Positions 45,554 to 55,166 of a DNA stretch of 64,000 bases are shown here, piece by piece. The DNA is from Sphaerospermopsis torques-reginae ITEP-024 (GTDB lineage Bacteria; Cyanobacteriota; Cyanobacteriia; Cyanobacteriales; Nostocaceae): NCBI RefSeq assembly GCF_019598945.1, contig NZ_CP080598.1, positions 124,001 through 188,000 on the forward strand, read 5' to 3'. Positions within the stretch are counted from its first letter, which is position 1. The number at the start of each line of letters is the position of its first letter. A program made the translations under genes and the position numbers. The notes beneath the pieces were generated by a model. The model had not been told where the DNA came from and ran no database searches. It saw nothing but the letters and a program-made list of their open reading frames with translations.

Positions 45554-47083
45554 TTAATCTGCATCTCGATTTCTAGCTGATTTTGTTGATTTACCACCAG
45601 CATTGCGAACATTCATAACTTTACTCAGTAAATCAAACCAAAACGGCGCTCCCATTGCAATAGCTACACCACTGACTATCCAACCAGATAACATCGTTAA
45701 TAAACTGATTATAGGTACGCCATTGATCTTCGTTGGATTCCAACCAATTTGCTCTTCTAAGTTTTCTTTTGTCCAACCTATTGGTAAACTAATTTCCTCT
45801 AAAATCTCCTTAGTGTCAAGATTTTTGAGGTTGGAAGGATCAGATTGTTGATCTATAGTTTGCACAGCTTTATAAACAATTGCTTCTCGCAAAACTGTAT
45901 CTTTCGATAAGCGATCAATAATATGAAATGTATCTGCATTAGCACCAAAAGCGAGGATAATACCGATTAAAATGGCGACTCCTTTGGCATTTCGTTTGTA
46001 AACACCACCTGCTCTTTGCATAGAACTATCAAAAGAATTCTCAATTTCTCTCCGTAATATTTCAATACCTTCCTCTGTACTTTTAGCCTTGTATTGCGCT
46101 CGCTTGGCTATGTTAGCAATATTTCTCTTCATGCCATCTGGTAAGGTATCTATTAATTCTTTAATGGTTTTATGGGTTTGACTATTTTTATCTTTAAGAG
46201 TGATTTGAATTTCCTCAACAACAGTATTACTTGTATCTAGTAATTGGACAATTTCGTTCATGTTAGGTTTTAAACCACCGATGATAATTGCTTCTTCAAC
46301 ACTGGGAAAAATGTGTTTCTGTAAAGCTTGCAGTCGCTTCCAAGTTTCTATTAGTATGGGATTTTCATTTTCTATATTCGCCTGAAAGTTATTGATGTAT
46401 TTATCCAAGCTATCCTGCATCTGACTAACGCTTGTATCTATATCAAACTTGTACTTTTTAAAATCTTCAACAATTTCTGTATATTCTGAAGTGAGAGTTG
46501 CTAAATCATCTTTAATATCCTGGGCAATATAATTTGGTAATTCTATTTCTTGGATTTGTCTGAGTGAGCGAGTTAATATTGTTTGTACTTCTTGTAACCT
46601 TTGGTTTTTAAATTTTTCTAGTCTTACTTCTGTTAGACTATGGATGATTTGTGGCAGTTGTAATTCTTCTAAAAGACTGGTAGCGAAAGTATCACTCTGA
46701 ATATAAGAAGGCGCACTTTTATCTTGATTAAAAGTCTTATGATTTACCTGTGATTTAGTGATTGTTCTTCCCATCTTACTCGTTATATCACCCATAAACC
46801 AAGTTAATTTTCTTGGTAACTGAGATAAAATGCCTTTGGCTTCTTGGTTAATACTTTTAATTAAAGGATTGCTATAAATTGTGTTGACCATATCAATTAT
46901 ATCCTTGGCATCTGAATTTTTCACATCTCCAGCCAAGAAAATTTCGATGGATTTTTTTAAATGTACAGCACGCCATTGCAGGACTGTAGCAATCAATTCT
47001 TGAATTTCGGAAGCTAACAAGCTTAAAATCAGGTAAATAAAAATTAAACCCAGGGCGATATCTAAAATGACAGGTAGGCGCAT
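45554..47083 (-). CDS. Large coiled-coil membrane protein of unknown function
   Basis: 509 residues from ATG 47083 (AAGGA about 10 bases upstream; the longer frame begins with TTG). One helix near 5-25 (L-D-I-A-L-G-L-I-F-I-Y), a long helical, coiled-coil middle (about 120-360), then helices near 378-393 (V-A-I-L-I-G-I-I-L-A-F-G) and 460-480. I do not recognise the family; it resembles cyanobacterial proteins with membrane ends and a cytoplasmic core. Convergent with the VMAP-C-like protease gene, 82 bases away; a functional link is only possible. Confidence 0.6.
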   Translation of the reverse strand: MRLPVILDIALGLIFIYLILSLLASEIQELIATVLQWRAVHLKKSIEIFLAGDVKNSDAKDIIDMVNTIYSNPLIKSINQEAKGILSQLPRKLTWFMGDITSKMGRTITKSQVNHKTFNQDKSAPSYIQSDTFATSLLEELQLPQIIHSLTEVRLEKFKNQRLQEVQTILTRSLRQIQEIELPNYIAQDIKDDLATLTSEYTEIVEDFKKYKFDIDTSVSQMQDSLDKYINNFQANIENENPILIETWKRLQALQKHIFPSVEEAIIIGGLKPNMNEIVQLLDTSNTVVEEIQITLKDKNSQTHKTIKELIDTLPDGMKRNIANIAKRAQYKAKSTEEGIEILRREIENSFDSSMQRAGGVYKRNAKGVAILIGIILAFGANADTFHIIDRLSKDTVLREAIVYKAVQTIDQQSDPSNLKNLDTKEILEEISLPIGWTKENLEEQIGWNPTKINGVPIISLLTMLSGWIVSGVAIAMGAPFWFDLLSKVMNVRNAGGKSTKSARNRDAD

Positions 47084-47341
47084 TTCCCAAAGTCCTTCAG
47101 CGTAATTGACCAATTTAGCATTGTATTCTTTATATCATTTAATTGGCAAAAATCTTGTTAAATTGTTTAAAAAATAACTAAAAAATTTTTATGCAAAAAA
47201 TTATTATTTTTCAGAGAAAACTGAGGTAATTTGGGATCTAGCCATTGCTTGTGAAAATAGTTTGTGAAGGTATGGCAAAATTGGAGATTCGCTCTGGTCT
47301 CTACGAAATCAAACCAGTGAGTAAAATGATTAGCATAGAAT

Positions 47342-48952
47342 ATGCAAGAAGGACGCTATATTGGAACTCATCTAGAAAAACAGCATCGCACCTCTGGCAG
47401 ATGGATTGATGGAGTATGGCTAATATTATTGCTGTTGGTAGCAATATTGCTGTTTAGTATCAATCTTGGCGGATTGCCGCTCACAGATTGGGATGAAGGG
47501 ACTGTGGCACAAGTTGCTAAAGAAATTTGGCGTGCCAAAGCAGGTTCTATGCACTGGCTTTACCCTACCTTGGGAGGTGAACCATACTATAACAAGCCTC
47601 CCCTCATGCACTGGCTAATTGCTTGGGCTTACTCCCTGGGCGGTGTTAATGAATGGACAACTCGCCTACCTGGAGCTATGCTGACAGCTATTTCTGTGCC
47701 TTTGCTGTATTGTATTGGTAGAGAAATATTTCGCCTCCGTTGGGCTGCGGTTTATAGCGCCTTGATTTATCTGACGATGTTACCAGTAGTGCGTCATGGC
47801 AGATTAGCAACGCTAGATGGCGTAGTGGTAAGTTTGTTGATGGTGATGATTTTCTGTGTGTTGCGATCGCGCCGAGACTTGCGTTATTGTCTTGGTGTCG
47901 GTATCAGTTTTGGGCTGATTTGCCTAACTAAAGGCATAGTGGGCATATTTTTAGGTGCTATTGCTGTAGTTTTTCTCTTTTGGGATACACCAAGATTACT
48001 CACCAGTTACTATCTGTGGACAGGAATCTTCATCGGTATTTTACCAGTATTGGGTTGGTATGTTGCCCAACTACTGCGCTATGGTTATCCTTTCTCTCAA
48101 ATTGATTTAAAGGATCAAGCCTGGAAGCAGATTGCTGCTGCTCATGGTCACCCTGAACCTATTTGGTATTATTTCCTAGAAATTCTTAAATGGACATGGC
48201 CTTGGCTGGTATTTTTACCGCAAACTCTGGGTTTTACCTGGGAAAATCGCAATTTTAGCTGGGCGAAACTCATCCTAGTTTGGATTAGTGTGTATTTACT
48301 ACTTATTTCTCTGGTTAGCGTCAAACAGCCCTGGTATATTTTACCAATTTATCCTAGCTTTGCTTTGGCCTGTGGTTTCTTTTTAACTCAGACTGAGAAT
48401 TGGCGTTTATTCTCATCCTATCCCCGTGCATGGATAACCAGTTTTGCAGTCTTGGCTTTGGTAGCATCTGCGGCTAGTATTTATTTGAGTTGGGGCAGTG
48501 CAGGTACAACAGACTTACAGATGATTTTGGCCGCCGTAGCTTTGACTATGACTTTAGCAGCAATTTTGGCAGAACGAGGCGATCGGCAATTTTGGCAAAT
48601 TTTAATTTGGGGCAGTTATATTTCTCTGTTGTTGTTGATCAAATCTGACTACTGGATGTGGGAACTAGGAGAAGCCTATCCAGTCAAACCTGTGGCCGCA
48701 ATGATAGCACGTGCCAATCCGGCAGTACAGCAAATCTACACATCTTTTCCTTACCCTCGTTCATCCTTGAATTTTTATAGCGATCGCACCATTATTCCTG
48801 CCTCCCCTGGCGACCTACAATATCATTGGCAGTATGATGTGCATCCCTATTTGCTTGTGAATGCTTCTGCTTTAGAAAATCTTAAATTCCCATCTATTCA
48901 AGTAGTGGGAAAATCCGCCGGTTGGCAATTGATTACAAAAGACACTCAGTAA
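47342..48952 (+). CDS. Glycosyltransferase family 39 / ArnT-like membrane protein
   Basis: 536 residues with about eleven helices. The first loop contains L-T-D-W-D-E-G-T, the acidic motif of ArnT/PMT-type lipid-linked sugar transferases; N-K-P-P-L-M-H-W-L follows. Donor is likely a polyprenyl-phosphate sugar; acceptor unknown. The C-terminal soluble part (residues about 440-530) is short. The gene stands alone, followed by a G-rich repeat array. Confidence 0.85.
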   Translation: MQEGRYIGTHLEKQHRTSGRWIDGVWLILLLLVAILLFSINLGGLPLTDWDEGTVAQVAKEIWRAKAGSMHWLYPTLGGEPYYNKPPLMHWLIAWAYSLGGVNEWTTRLPGAMLTAISVPLLYCIGREIFRLRWAAVYSALIYLTMLPVVRHGRLATLDGVVVSLLMVMIFCVLRSRRDLRYCLGVGISFGLICLTKGIVGIFLGAIAVVFLFWDTPRLLTSYYLWTGIFIGILPVLGWYVAQLLRYGYPFSQIDLKDQAWKQIAAAHGHPEPIWYYFLEILKWTWPWLVFLPQTLGFTWENRNFSWAKLILVWISVYLLLISLVSVKQPWYILPIYPSFALACGFFLTQTENWRLFSSYPRAWITSFAVLALVASAASIYLSWGSAGTTDLQMILAAVALTMTLAAILAERGDRQFWQILIWGSYISLLLLIKSDYWMWELGEAYPVKPVAAMIARANPAVQQIYTSFPYPRSSLNFYSDRTIIPASPGDLQYHWQYDVHPYLLVNASALENLKFPSIQVVGKSAGWQLITKDTQ

Positions 48953-48964
48953 ATCATCCAGACA

Positions 48965-49072
48965 GGAGGCAGGAGGCAGGAGGCAGGGGAGGCAGGGGAA
49001 GCAGGGGAGGCAGGGGAGGCAGGGGAAGATGAATAACCCAATGCCCAGTCACCTGTCACCTGTCACCTGTAA
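48965..49072. repeat. GGCAGGA/GGCAGGG array and ACCTGTC array
   Basis: About eight 7- to 9-base units (48965-49026), purine-rich on the plus strand, then three ACCTGTC units that overlap the last codons of the next minus-strand gene. Confidence 0.9.
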
Positions 49073-49430
49073 TTTTCTCACTTCCTGGAAGCAGTTCCTG
49101 GTTATAGTTTGTGCTGTCCTGAGTAATAGCAATTGTAGTAAATAAAATTGCACTTCCCATAGCTAAAGCCAACAAAAAACGTTTTGAAAGCGGCAAATCT
49201 CTAATCATCCTGGCTAAAGGTCGGCTTTGACGACGCAAAGCCGAAGAGATCAGAATTTTTTTCCAAGTAAACGGATCACGGACGTAGTGACCACTTTTAC
49301 AAACTACGAGTTTTTCCTGACAATAAGGACAAGTAAATAAGCCGATATAAGTTTTAACAGGTTTAGTCCTGTTATTTCTGTGGCAAATCGGACAAGTAAC
49401 ATAATTATTATCAAAGGTGTGTATATTCAT
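49056..49430 (-). CDS. Small zinc-ribbon membrane protein, unknown function
   Basis: 124 residues. C-P-I-C (13-16) and C-P-Y-C (34-37) can bind one zinc, then one membrane helix near 86-103 (L-L-A-L-A-M-G-S-A-I). Similar small proteins are common in cyanobacteria; function unknown. The last residues T-G-D-R and the TGA stop are written in a heptamer array, so the end may be a repeat-derived extension. Confidence 0.6.
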   Translation of the reverse strand: MNIHTFDNNYVTCPICHRNNRTKPVKTYIGLFTCPYCQEKLVVCKSGHYVRDPFTWKKILISSALRRQSRPLARMIRDLPLSKRFLLALAMGSAILFTTIAITQDSTNYNQELLPGSEKITGDR

Positions 49431-49824
49431 CTAGATCGTCCGTTTAGTCCATTTACTCTTTCTATAACAATAGCTATATTCACTAAGAAGTATGGCTGGT
49501 AGTAGGGGCAGGAAGTAGGAGGTAAGAGGCAGGAAAACGAAAAATATTACCTGTTCTCTGTTCCATCTGATAGCTGATAGTGAATACTCAATCTATCTCC
49601 CCATCACAACTACTCACTGTGATAACTAACAACTTGTATTAACTAATAATTTTCTCCTATTTCAACTATTCTGATCATAAAAATTTTAACTGCTGGTCTG
49701 AGTTAATGAAAACTGTGTAAATGAAGGATATCAACCACACTTGTCTGGTTGCTGAATCATGCCTCACAATAATAATTAACCAATAAAAAAATTAAATTTT
49801 TTCTTACATTTACCCCGGGTTTCC
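49431..49824. other. Intergenic region upstream of the CLC gene
   Basis: No gene seen in about 394 bases. An imperfect GGCAGGA-type repeat lies at about 49507-49535. The rest is AT-rich and should hold promoters of both divergent genes; none could be assigned safely. Confidence 0.5.
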
Positions 49825-51729
49825 ATGACTCTCTTGCCTCCTACACAACTGAGGAAAGTAACTCAGCCAGTTGCTTTTCCCACATCTTCTGCTCGTTTAA
49901 CTCATCTGATCAATCGTCTTCAGCCATCCCCTGAAACAGTGGTGCTGTTTTTAGCCATGCTCATTGGTGGTGGTACGGGTATGGGTGTGGTAACTTTTCA
50001 TTATCTCATCGAGTTGATTCATCACTTGATGCTGGAAAATTTTTTGGGACAGATAGGAGTCTGGGGTGGTTGGACTTTAGCTTGTGTTCCTACCCTGGGC
50101 GGATTAATTGTAGGTTTAATGCGTTGGCGTACTCAAGATTTTGGACCTGGACTTTCATCTTTAATTGCTTTATCTCAGGGTGGAGAAGTTAAGCAACAAT
50201 TACGACCTGTTACTAAGATGATAGCTGCTGCTGTTTCTTTAGGTAGTGGTGCATCTTTGGGTCCAGAAGGTCCAAGTGTGGAAATTGGTACTAATTTTGG
50301 GGTGTTGTTATCAGATGTGCTGCAAGTTTCTCAAGAGAGACAGCGGTTGCTTTTAGGTGCTGGTGCGGCTGCTGGTTTAGCAGCTGGGTTTAATGCTCCC
50401 ATTGCTGGGGTATTTTTTGCTCTAGAAGTAGTTATGGGAGCTACATCTTTTGCTACTTCTGCCGTGAGTGTGGTGTTACTTGCAGCGGTAGTAGCAGCTT
50501 TAATTGCTCAAATTGGTTTGGGTTCTCAACCTGCTTTTGCTTTACCTGCTTACCAAGTCCGTAGTCCTTTGGAACTACCGCTTTATCTGGGTTTAGGTTT
50601 GGGCGCAAGTTTAGTTGCTTTGACTTATAAACAATCTATTCATTTAGCTAAAGAGTTGTTGTCAGGACGGTTTAAAGGATTTGAATTTTTAGCCAAGATT
50701 CCTAAACCTATTCAACCAATTATTGGTGGTGCAATAGTTGGTTTAGTGGCTTTGCAATACCCACAAATTTTAGGTATTGGTTATGGAACTGTACAAGCAA
50801 TGTTGCAAGATCAAGAGTTTTCCTTGAATTTGTTACTTGTACTTATAGGGTTGAAACTGCTGATGACGGCAGTTAGTTCTGCTAGTGGTTTTGTAGGTGG
50901 TTTGTTTGCGCCAGCAATGTTTCTGGGTGCATCTTTTGGATCTGCCTATGCTAAAGTTTTGGCTTTGATATTTCCCGCAGTTGCTGAATATATGGCTGCT
51001 CCTCCAGCTTATGCAATGGTGGGTATGGCCGCTGTTTTGGCGGGTAGTGTGAGAGCGCCTTTAACAGCTATTTTAATGTTGTTTGAATTAACTCGTGACT
51101 ACCGAATTGTTTTACCTTTGATGGCTGCGGTGGGTTTAAGTGTCTGGTTAGTAGAAAGAATTAAACCAACTGTTAATTCTAATTCCAATCTACAACAGAT
51201 TGGCCTTTCAGAATTAAAAGATGAGCAGGTGGAAATTGTACAGCAAATTTCTGTAGCAGATGCTATGCACTCTTATCCTAAAAAAATGCCGGCAAACCTT
51301 GGGGTTTTGGAGGCTGCTATGGAAATGATCCGCGATCGCTCACCCAGTGCTTTAGTCATTGATGCCAATGAACAATTAGTCGGTATTATTTCTCTGGACG
51401 ATATTAACCGCACTCTTTCTCTTTGGGAAAATTACCAACATTCTCCTGGTGAAATACAGCCTAATTTTTCTAGTCAAACACTCATAGATATCTGTACCAC
51501 TGACATTCTCTATGCTTGGCAAGATGAACCTTTATCTGAAGCTTTAGACCGTATGGCGCTGCGAGGTTTGCATCAGCTACCAGTGGTAGCAAGAAACAAC
51601 CCCGACTGCATTTTAGGTTTACTCGAAAAAGAGCAAATCGCTTTAACTTGCAATTTAGCAGCTACGCGCAAAGCTTTACAGCACTATTTACCAATGTTGC
51701 CAACAACCGATATAGTTATTGGTCATTAG
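49825..51729 (+). CDS. CLC-family chloride channel/transporter with CBS pair
   Basis: 634 residues. Selectivity motifs: G-S-G-A-S-L-G-P-E-G-P (G-x-E-G-P with gating glutamate E148), G-F-N-A-P-I-A-G, and G-F-V-G-G-L-F-A-P. About ten to twelve membrane helices to residue 440. The C-terminal part (about 475-625) is a CBS pair (V-A-D-A-M-H, L-V-G-I-I-S, L-S-E-A-L-D-R-M), which may bind nucleotides. The gating glutamate is present, so an H+/Cl- exchanger is possible. Confidence 0.92.
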   Translation: MTLLPPTQLRKVTQPVAFPTSSARLTHLINRLQPSPETVVLFLAMLIGGGTGMGVVTFHYLIELIHHLMLENFLGQIGVWGGWTLACVPTLGGLIVGLMRWRTQDFGPGLSSLIALSQGGEVKQQLRPVTKMIAAAVSLGSGASLGPEGPSVEIGTNFGVLLSDVLQVSQERQRLLLGAGAAAGLAAGFNAPIAGVFFALEVVMGATSFATSAVSVVLLAAVVAALIAQIGLGSQPAFALPAYQVRSPLELPLYLGLGLGASLVALTYKQSIHLAKELLSGRFKGFEFLAKIPKPIQPIIGGAIVGLVALQYPQILGIGYGTVQAMLQDQEFSLNLLLVLIGLKLLMTAVSSASGFVGGLFAPAMFLGASFGSAYAKVLALIFPAVAEYMAAPPAYAMVGMAAVLAGSVRAPLTAILMLFELTRDYRIVLPLMAAVGLSVWLVERIKPTVNSNSNLQQIGLSELKDEQVEIVQQISVADAMHSYPKKMPANLGVLEAAMEMIRDRSPSALVIDANEQLVGIISLDDINRTLSLWENYQHSPGEIQPNFSSQTLIDICTTDILYAWQDEPLSEALDRMALRGLHQLPVVARNNPDCILGLLEKEQIALTCNLAATRKALQHYLPMLPTTDIVIGH

Positions 51730-51908
51730 TCTTTGGTGATTAGTGATTGGTGATTGGTGATTGGGGAAGAGGTTTTTAACTGCTGACAACTGATAACCGA
51801 TTGGTTAATACACAAAAATCAATAACCGAAAGTCTGGGTTTAGCATTGCTAAACCCCTACAACTGACAACTGATGTTCTAGCTGAAAACCTCTACAACTA
51901 AATTTTGA

Positions 51909-52325
51909 TTAAGCTGTAGCTTCTTCTACTTCACCATCTTCTCTGTCTTCTGGATCTACTTGGCGTAGTCGAATATGCTTCTTGCCTAAGGTAATGATAA
52001 ATTCATCTCCAGGTTTAAGATTCATCTGTTTTGTATAAGCTGAACCTATGAGTAAATTGTTGTTAGACTGCACGCTAATTCTATAGCTGGCACTGCGTCC
52101 ACCACGTCCATTAGCACCTGGTGTACTGTCCAACTCAATGCCCTCGGCATCAATTAAGGCATTCAAGAATTTCATCATATTCACGCGCTCTATACCATTT
52201 TTGGTAACAGTATAGTAGCCACACTGTTTAGCTTTCTCTTCCTTGCTTTCGTTCTCTAGCTCCTTAACTTTTTGGAGCAGTTCTTCACCAACAAGGGGGT
52301 CATTTTTTTTCTGTTTAGGCATCAA
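51909..52325 (-). CDS. cyAbrB-family transcription regulator
   Basis: 138 residues. The cyanobacterial AbrB type has its DNA-binding domain at the C terminus, which fits: G-G-R-S-A-S-Y-R-I-S-V, then I-G-S-A-Y-T-K-Q-M-N-L-K-P-G-D-E-F. The first half has C-G-Y-Y-T-V-T-K-N and M-M-K-F-L-N-A-L-I-D-A-E-G. Such proteins (CalA/CalB in Anabaena) regulate carbon, nitrogen and hydrogenase genes. It looks most like the CalA (cyAbrB1) type, but I did not settle this. Confidence 0.9.
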   Translation of the reverse strand: MMPKQKKNDPLVGEELLQKVKELENESKEEKAKQCGYYTVTKNGIERVNMMKFLNALIDAEGIELDSTPGANGRGGRSASYRISVQSNNNLLIGSAYTKQMNLKPGDEFIITLGKKHIRLRQVDPEDREDGEVEEATA

Positions 52326-52861
52326 CTTTGGTCGGAATTAAATGATTGAAGTGGTTGAATCGATTTTATTTTAACTGATACTGAGCTAACAGGAACGGAA
52401 TCCTTTATTTTTTTATCTCAGCATAGCCAAGTATATTACACTCTTATGAGAAATTGTTGCACAATTATCAATCTTGTCAAGATATTTTCTAAAATAAAAT
52501 TCTGATCATGCTCAGAGAGAGATATATATAGTTTGTGAATTACTGGTAAACTGTATTTGTTTAAGTTTTTTAAAGTAACGTAAAAAAGTGGTTTGCTAAA
52601 GGAAGATGATTCTAAAGTCTTTAGTCATTAGTTATTAGTCATTGGTTATTGGTCATTAGTCATTAGTCAGGAGTTCAAGGAGTCAGGAGTCAGAATAATT
52701 TTAGATTTTAGATTTTAGATTTTAGATTGGAGTTGACAAGAACAATCCAAAATCCTTGCATCCAAAATCCTTTCATTGTATCCCTAGTCACCAGTCACCA
52801 GTCACCAGTCACCAGTCACCAGTCACCAGTCCCCAGTCCCCAGTCACCTATTCCCTGATCA
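52326..52861. repeat. Intergenic region rich in heptamer arrays
   Basis: Divergent spacer of about 535 bases. Arrays include ATTAGTC units (about 52620-52667), TTTAGAT (about 52700-52728) and CAGTCAC (about 52785-52848), with the last one reaching to within 15 bases of the next start codon. No ORF of note. The first 290 bases hold the cyAbrB promoter region. Confidence 0.85.
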
Positions 52862-53305
52862 ATGAAATTAACCACGAGAGGACACTATAGTGTTAAGGCA
52901 TTGCTGGATTTAAGTTTACAGCCGAAATATGGACCTGTATCTGTCAGAGCGATCGCTAAACGTCAAGATATTCCGGCTCCCTATTTGGAAAAGCTGCTAA
53001 TAGAAATGCGCCGCGCTGGGTTAGTCAACTCAATTCGTGGCAGTGTTGGTGGCTATCAATTAGCAAGAGAACCTGCACAAATTTCTATAGGACAAATTTT
53101 AGAGGCTGCTGGGGAAAATATGACTCACATACCTCTGAACAGTCCACCACCTGCTCAAGCGGAAGATTGGGTAACTTTTACTCTGTGGCAAAGACTGAAC
53201 CAAAAGTTAAAAGAAGCTTTGTATAGTATTACTCTGGCAGACCTTTATTATGATGCCCGCAGTTGGCAAGCATCTCTAGGGGAAGAAGCAAGTTTTGTAG
53301 TTTAG
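52862..53305 (+). CDS. Rrf2-family transcription regulator
   Basis: 147 residues with winged-helix start M-K-L-T-T-R-G-H-Y-S-V-K-A-L-L-D-L, then R-A-I-A-K-R and the wing S-V-G-G-Y-Q-L. The C-terminal half has no cysteines, so it does not bind an iron-sulfur cluster as IscR/NsrR do. Targets unknown; Rrf2 proteins without cluster often sense sulfur metabolites. Its ribosome-binding region is made of heptamer repeats. Confidence 0.9.
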   Translation: MKLTTRGHYSVKALLDLSLQPKYGPVSVRAIAKRQDIPAPYLEKLLIEMRRAGLVNSIRGSVGGYQLAREPAQISIGQILEAAGENMTHIPLNSPPPAQAEDWVTFTLWQRLNQKLKEALYSITLADLYYDARSWQASLGEEASFVV

Positions 53306-53309
53306 TCAG

Positions 53310-53466
53310 TTCACTGGTGACTGGTGACTGGTGACTGGGAAAGAAAATTTTAGATTTTAGATTTTAGATTTTAGATTGGAATTGACAAAAACAATCCAAA
53401 ATCCAAAATCCAAAATCCAAAATAAATCACTCCTGACTCCTTGAACTCCTGACTCCTGACTAATAA
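53310..53466. repeat. Heptamer arrays between rrf2 and cobD
   Basis: TGGTGAC at about 53311-53336, TTTAGAT at about 53348-53377, TCCAAAA at about 53394-53420, then TGACTCC/TAATAAC units that lead into the cobD ATG. Confidence 0.9.
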
Positions 53467-53469
53467 CTA

Positions 53470-54432
53470 ATGACTAATAACATCTATATATTAATTATTG
53501 CGGCTTTGTTAGATTACCTAATTGGTGATCCTTGGGGTTGGCCTCATCCAGTGCGAGTGATGGGGTGGTTAATTTCTGGTTTAAGTACATTTTTGCTTAA
53601 ACACTGTCAAAGTTCTCAAATACAACGTCTAGCTGGAATTGTACTTGCTATTATCCTCATTATTGGCAGCGGTTTATCTGGTTGGTTAATAGTTCAAATT
53701 GCCAGATGGTTACATCCATTGTTAGGAATTGTGGTGGAGAGCATTCTGTTAGCTAGTTGTTTTGCTCTTCATAGTTTGCGAAAAGCTGCTGTGGATGTTA
53801 TCCAACCTTTAACAAAAGGTAACTTAGAATCAGCACGACAGATTTTAAGTAATTATGTAGGTCGGGATACTGAAAATCTCTCAGAAACAGAAGTTTTGCG
53901 AGCAATTCTGGAAACGGTGACGGAAAATGCTACTGATGGGGTCATGGCTCCTTTGTTTTATGCAATTGTGGGTGCATTAATACCATTGGTTGGACCTGTG
54001 CCTTTAGCACTAGCATATAAAGCCAGTAGTACCTTAGATTCAATGGTAGGTTATCGAGAAGCACCTTATACTTATATTGGTTGGTTCAGTGCTAAGTTAG
54101 AAGACTGTTTAACTTGGGTTCCTTGTCGGTTAACAGTGATGACTTTAGGGCTGTTATCAATTAAACCTTTATATGTTTGGCGTATTTGTCGTCGGGATGC
54201 TATTCAAGATCCTAGTCCTAATTCTGGTTGGAGTGAGTGCGCCTATGCTGCTATTTTAGGTGTGCAGATGGGAGGTATAAACTGGTATCGTGGAGTAGCT
54301 AAACATAAACCACTCTTGGGAGATGCTATTTATCCCATTACCCCAACTTCGATTTTCCAAGCTTTACAATTAACTCGATATTCGTTTTTATTATGGTTGG
54401 GAGTAGGAATATTTTTAATTCATAATTCATAA
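53470..54432 (+). CDS. cobD: Adenosylcobinamide-phosphate synthase
   Basis: Makes adenosylcobinamide (phosphate) in cobalamin synthesis, membrane-bound (CobD/CbiB). 320 residues with four to five helices; N-terminal L-L-D-Y-L-I-G-D-P-W-G-W-P-H-P-V and E-N-A-T-D-G-V-M-A-P-L are characteristic, and K-A-S-S-T-L-D-S-M-V-G-Y is another. The ATG lies in a TAATGAC/TAATAAC repeat, so M-T-N-N comes from repeat DNA. No cobalamin riboswitch was seen upstream. Followed by pyrR in the same direction. Confidence 0.93.
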   Translation: MTNNIYILIIAALLDYLIGDPWGWPHPVRVMGWLISGLSTFLLKHCQSSQIQRLAGIVLAIILIIGSGLSGWLIVQIARWLHPLLGIVVESILLASCFALHSLRKAAVDVIQPLTKGNLESARQILSNYVGRDTENLSETEVLRAILETVTENATDGVMAPLFYAIVGALIPLVGPVPLALAYKASSTLDSMVGYREAPYTYIGWFSAKLEDCLTWVPCRLTVMTLGLLSIKPLYVWRICRRDAIQDPSPNSGWSECAYAAILGVQMGGINWYRGVAKHKPLLGDAIYPITPTSIFQALQLTRYSFLLWLGVGIFLIHNS

Positions 54433-54442
54433 TTCGTAAAGA

Positions 54443-54544
54443 AGAGAATAGGGAATAGGGAATAGGGAATAGGGAATAGATAGATTGAATTTTGAATTTA
54501 TTTCTTACCAATCACCAATCACCAATCACCAATCACCAATCACC
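54443..54544. repeat. GGAATAG and CAATCAC arrays before pyrR
   Basis: GGAATAG x4-5 at about 54446-54479, and CCAATCA x5 at about 54509-54543, which ends directly before the pyrR ATG. Confidence 0.92.
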
Positions 54545-55081
54545 ATGTCTACCAAAGTCGTTGAAATTCTCTCATCAGAAGAACTGCGTCGTACTTTAAA
54601 CCGTCTTGCGTCTCAAATTGTGGAGAGGACGCGAGATTTGTCACAATTGGTACTTTTGGGTATTCATACTAGAGGTGTGCCGTTAGCCAATTTATTGGCA
54701 CGTCAAATAGAAACTCTTGAAGGTATCAGTGTGGATGTTGGAGCATTAGATATTACATTTTATCGTGATGATTTAGATAAAATTGGTTTAAGAACTCCAG
54801 CGAAAACCGATATTCCTTTTGACTTGACAGGGAAAACTGTTGTTTTGGTAGATGATGTCATTTTTAAAGGTAGGACAATTCGCGCTGCTTTAAATGCAGT
54901 TAATGAGTATGGTAGACCTGAGGTTATTCGTTTAGCTGTATTAGTAGATAGGGGTCATCGGGAATTACCTATTCATCCTGATTTTTTGGGTAAAAAATTG
55001 CCTACTGCTAAGGAAGAAATTGTCAAAGTTTATTTACAAGATGAGGATGGAAGGGATGCAGTGGAGTTAATTGGTAATTGA
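54545..55081 (+). CDS. pyrR: Bifunctional pyr regulator / uracil phosphoribosyltransferase PyrR
   Basis: 178 residues. PRPP-binding loop [15 protein letters not shown] near 100, and [11 protein letters not shown] near 140 typical of PyrR. In Bacillus PyrR binds pyr mRNA; in cyanobacteria a UPRTase role or a regulatory role is open. Start ATG 54545, abutting the CAATCAC array without Shine-Dalgarno; the longer frame to 54485 would translate repeat DNA. Confidence 0.92.
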   Translation: MSTKVVEILSSEELRRTLNRLASQIVERTRDLSQLVLLGIHTRGVPLANLLARQIETLEGISVDVGALDITFYRDDLDKIGLRTPAKTDIPFDLTGKTVVLVDDVIFKGRTIRAALNAVNEYGRPEVIRLAVLVDRGHRELPIHPDFLGKKLPTAKEEIVKVYLQDEDGRDAVELIGN

Positions 55082-55085
55082 ATTT

Positions 55086-55165
55086 GATTGGTGATTGGTG
55101 ATTGGTGATTGGTGATTGGGAATAATATTTATTATCCATTACCCATTACCCATTACCCATTACCT
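55086..55165. repeat. TTGGTGA and CATTACC arrays
   Basis: TTGGTGA x5 at about 55088-55120 and CATTACC x4 at about 55138-55163 fill the convergent gap between pyrR and the hybrid kinase. Confidence 0.92.
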
Positions 55166-55166
55166 A

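Noticed and set aside
53310-53470. Cobalamin riboswitch before cobD
   Set aside because: The region consists of heptamer repeats; no B12-box-like motif was seen.
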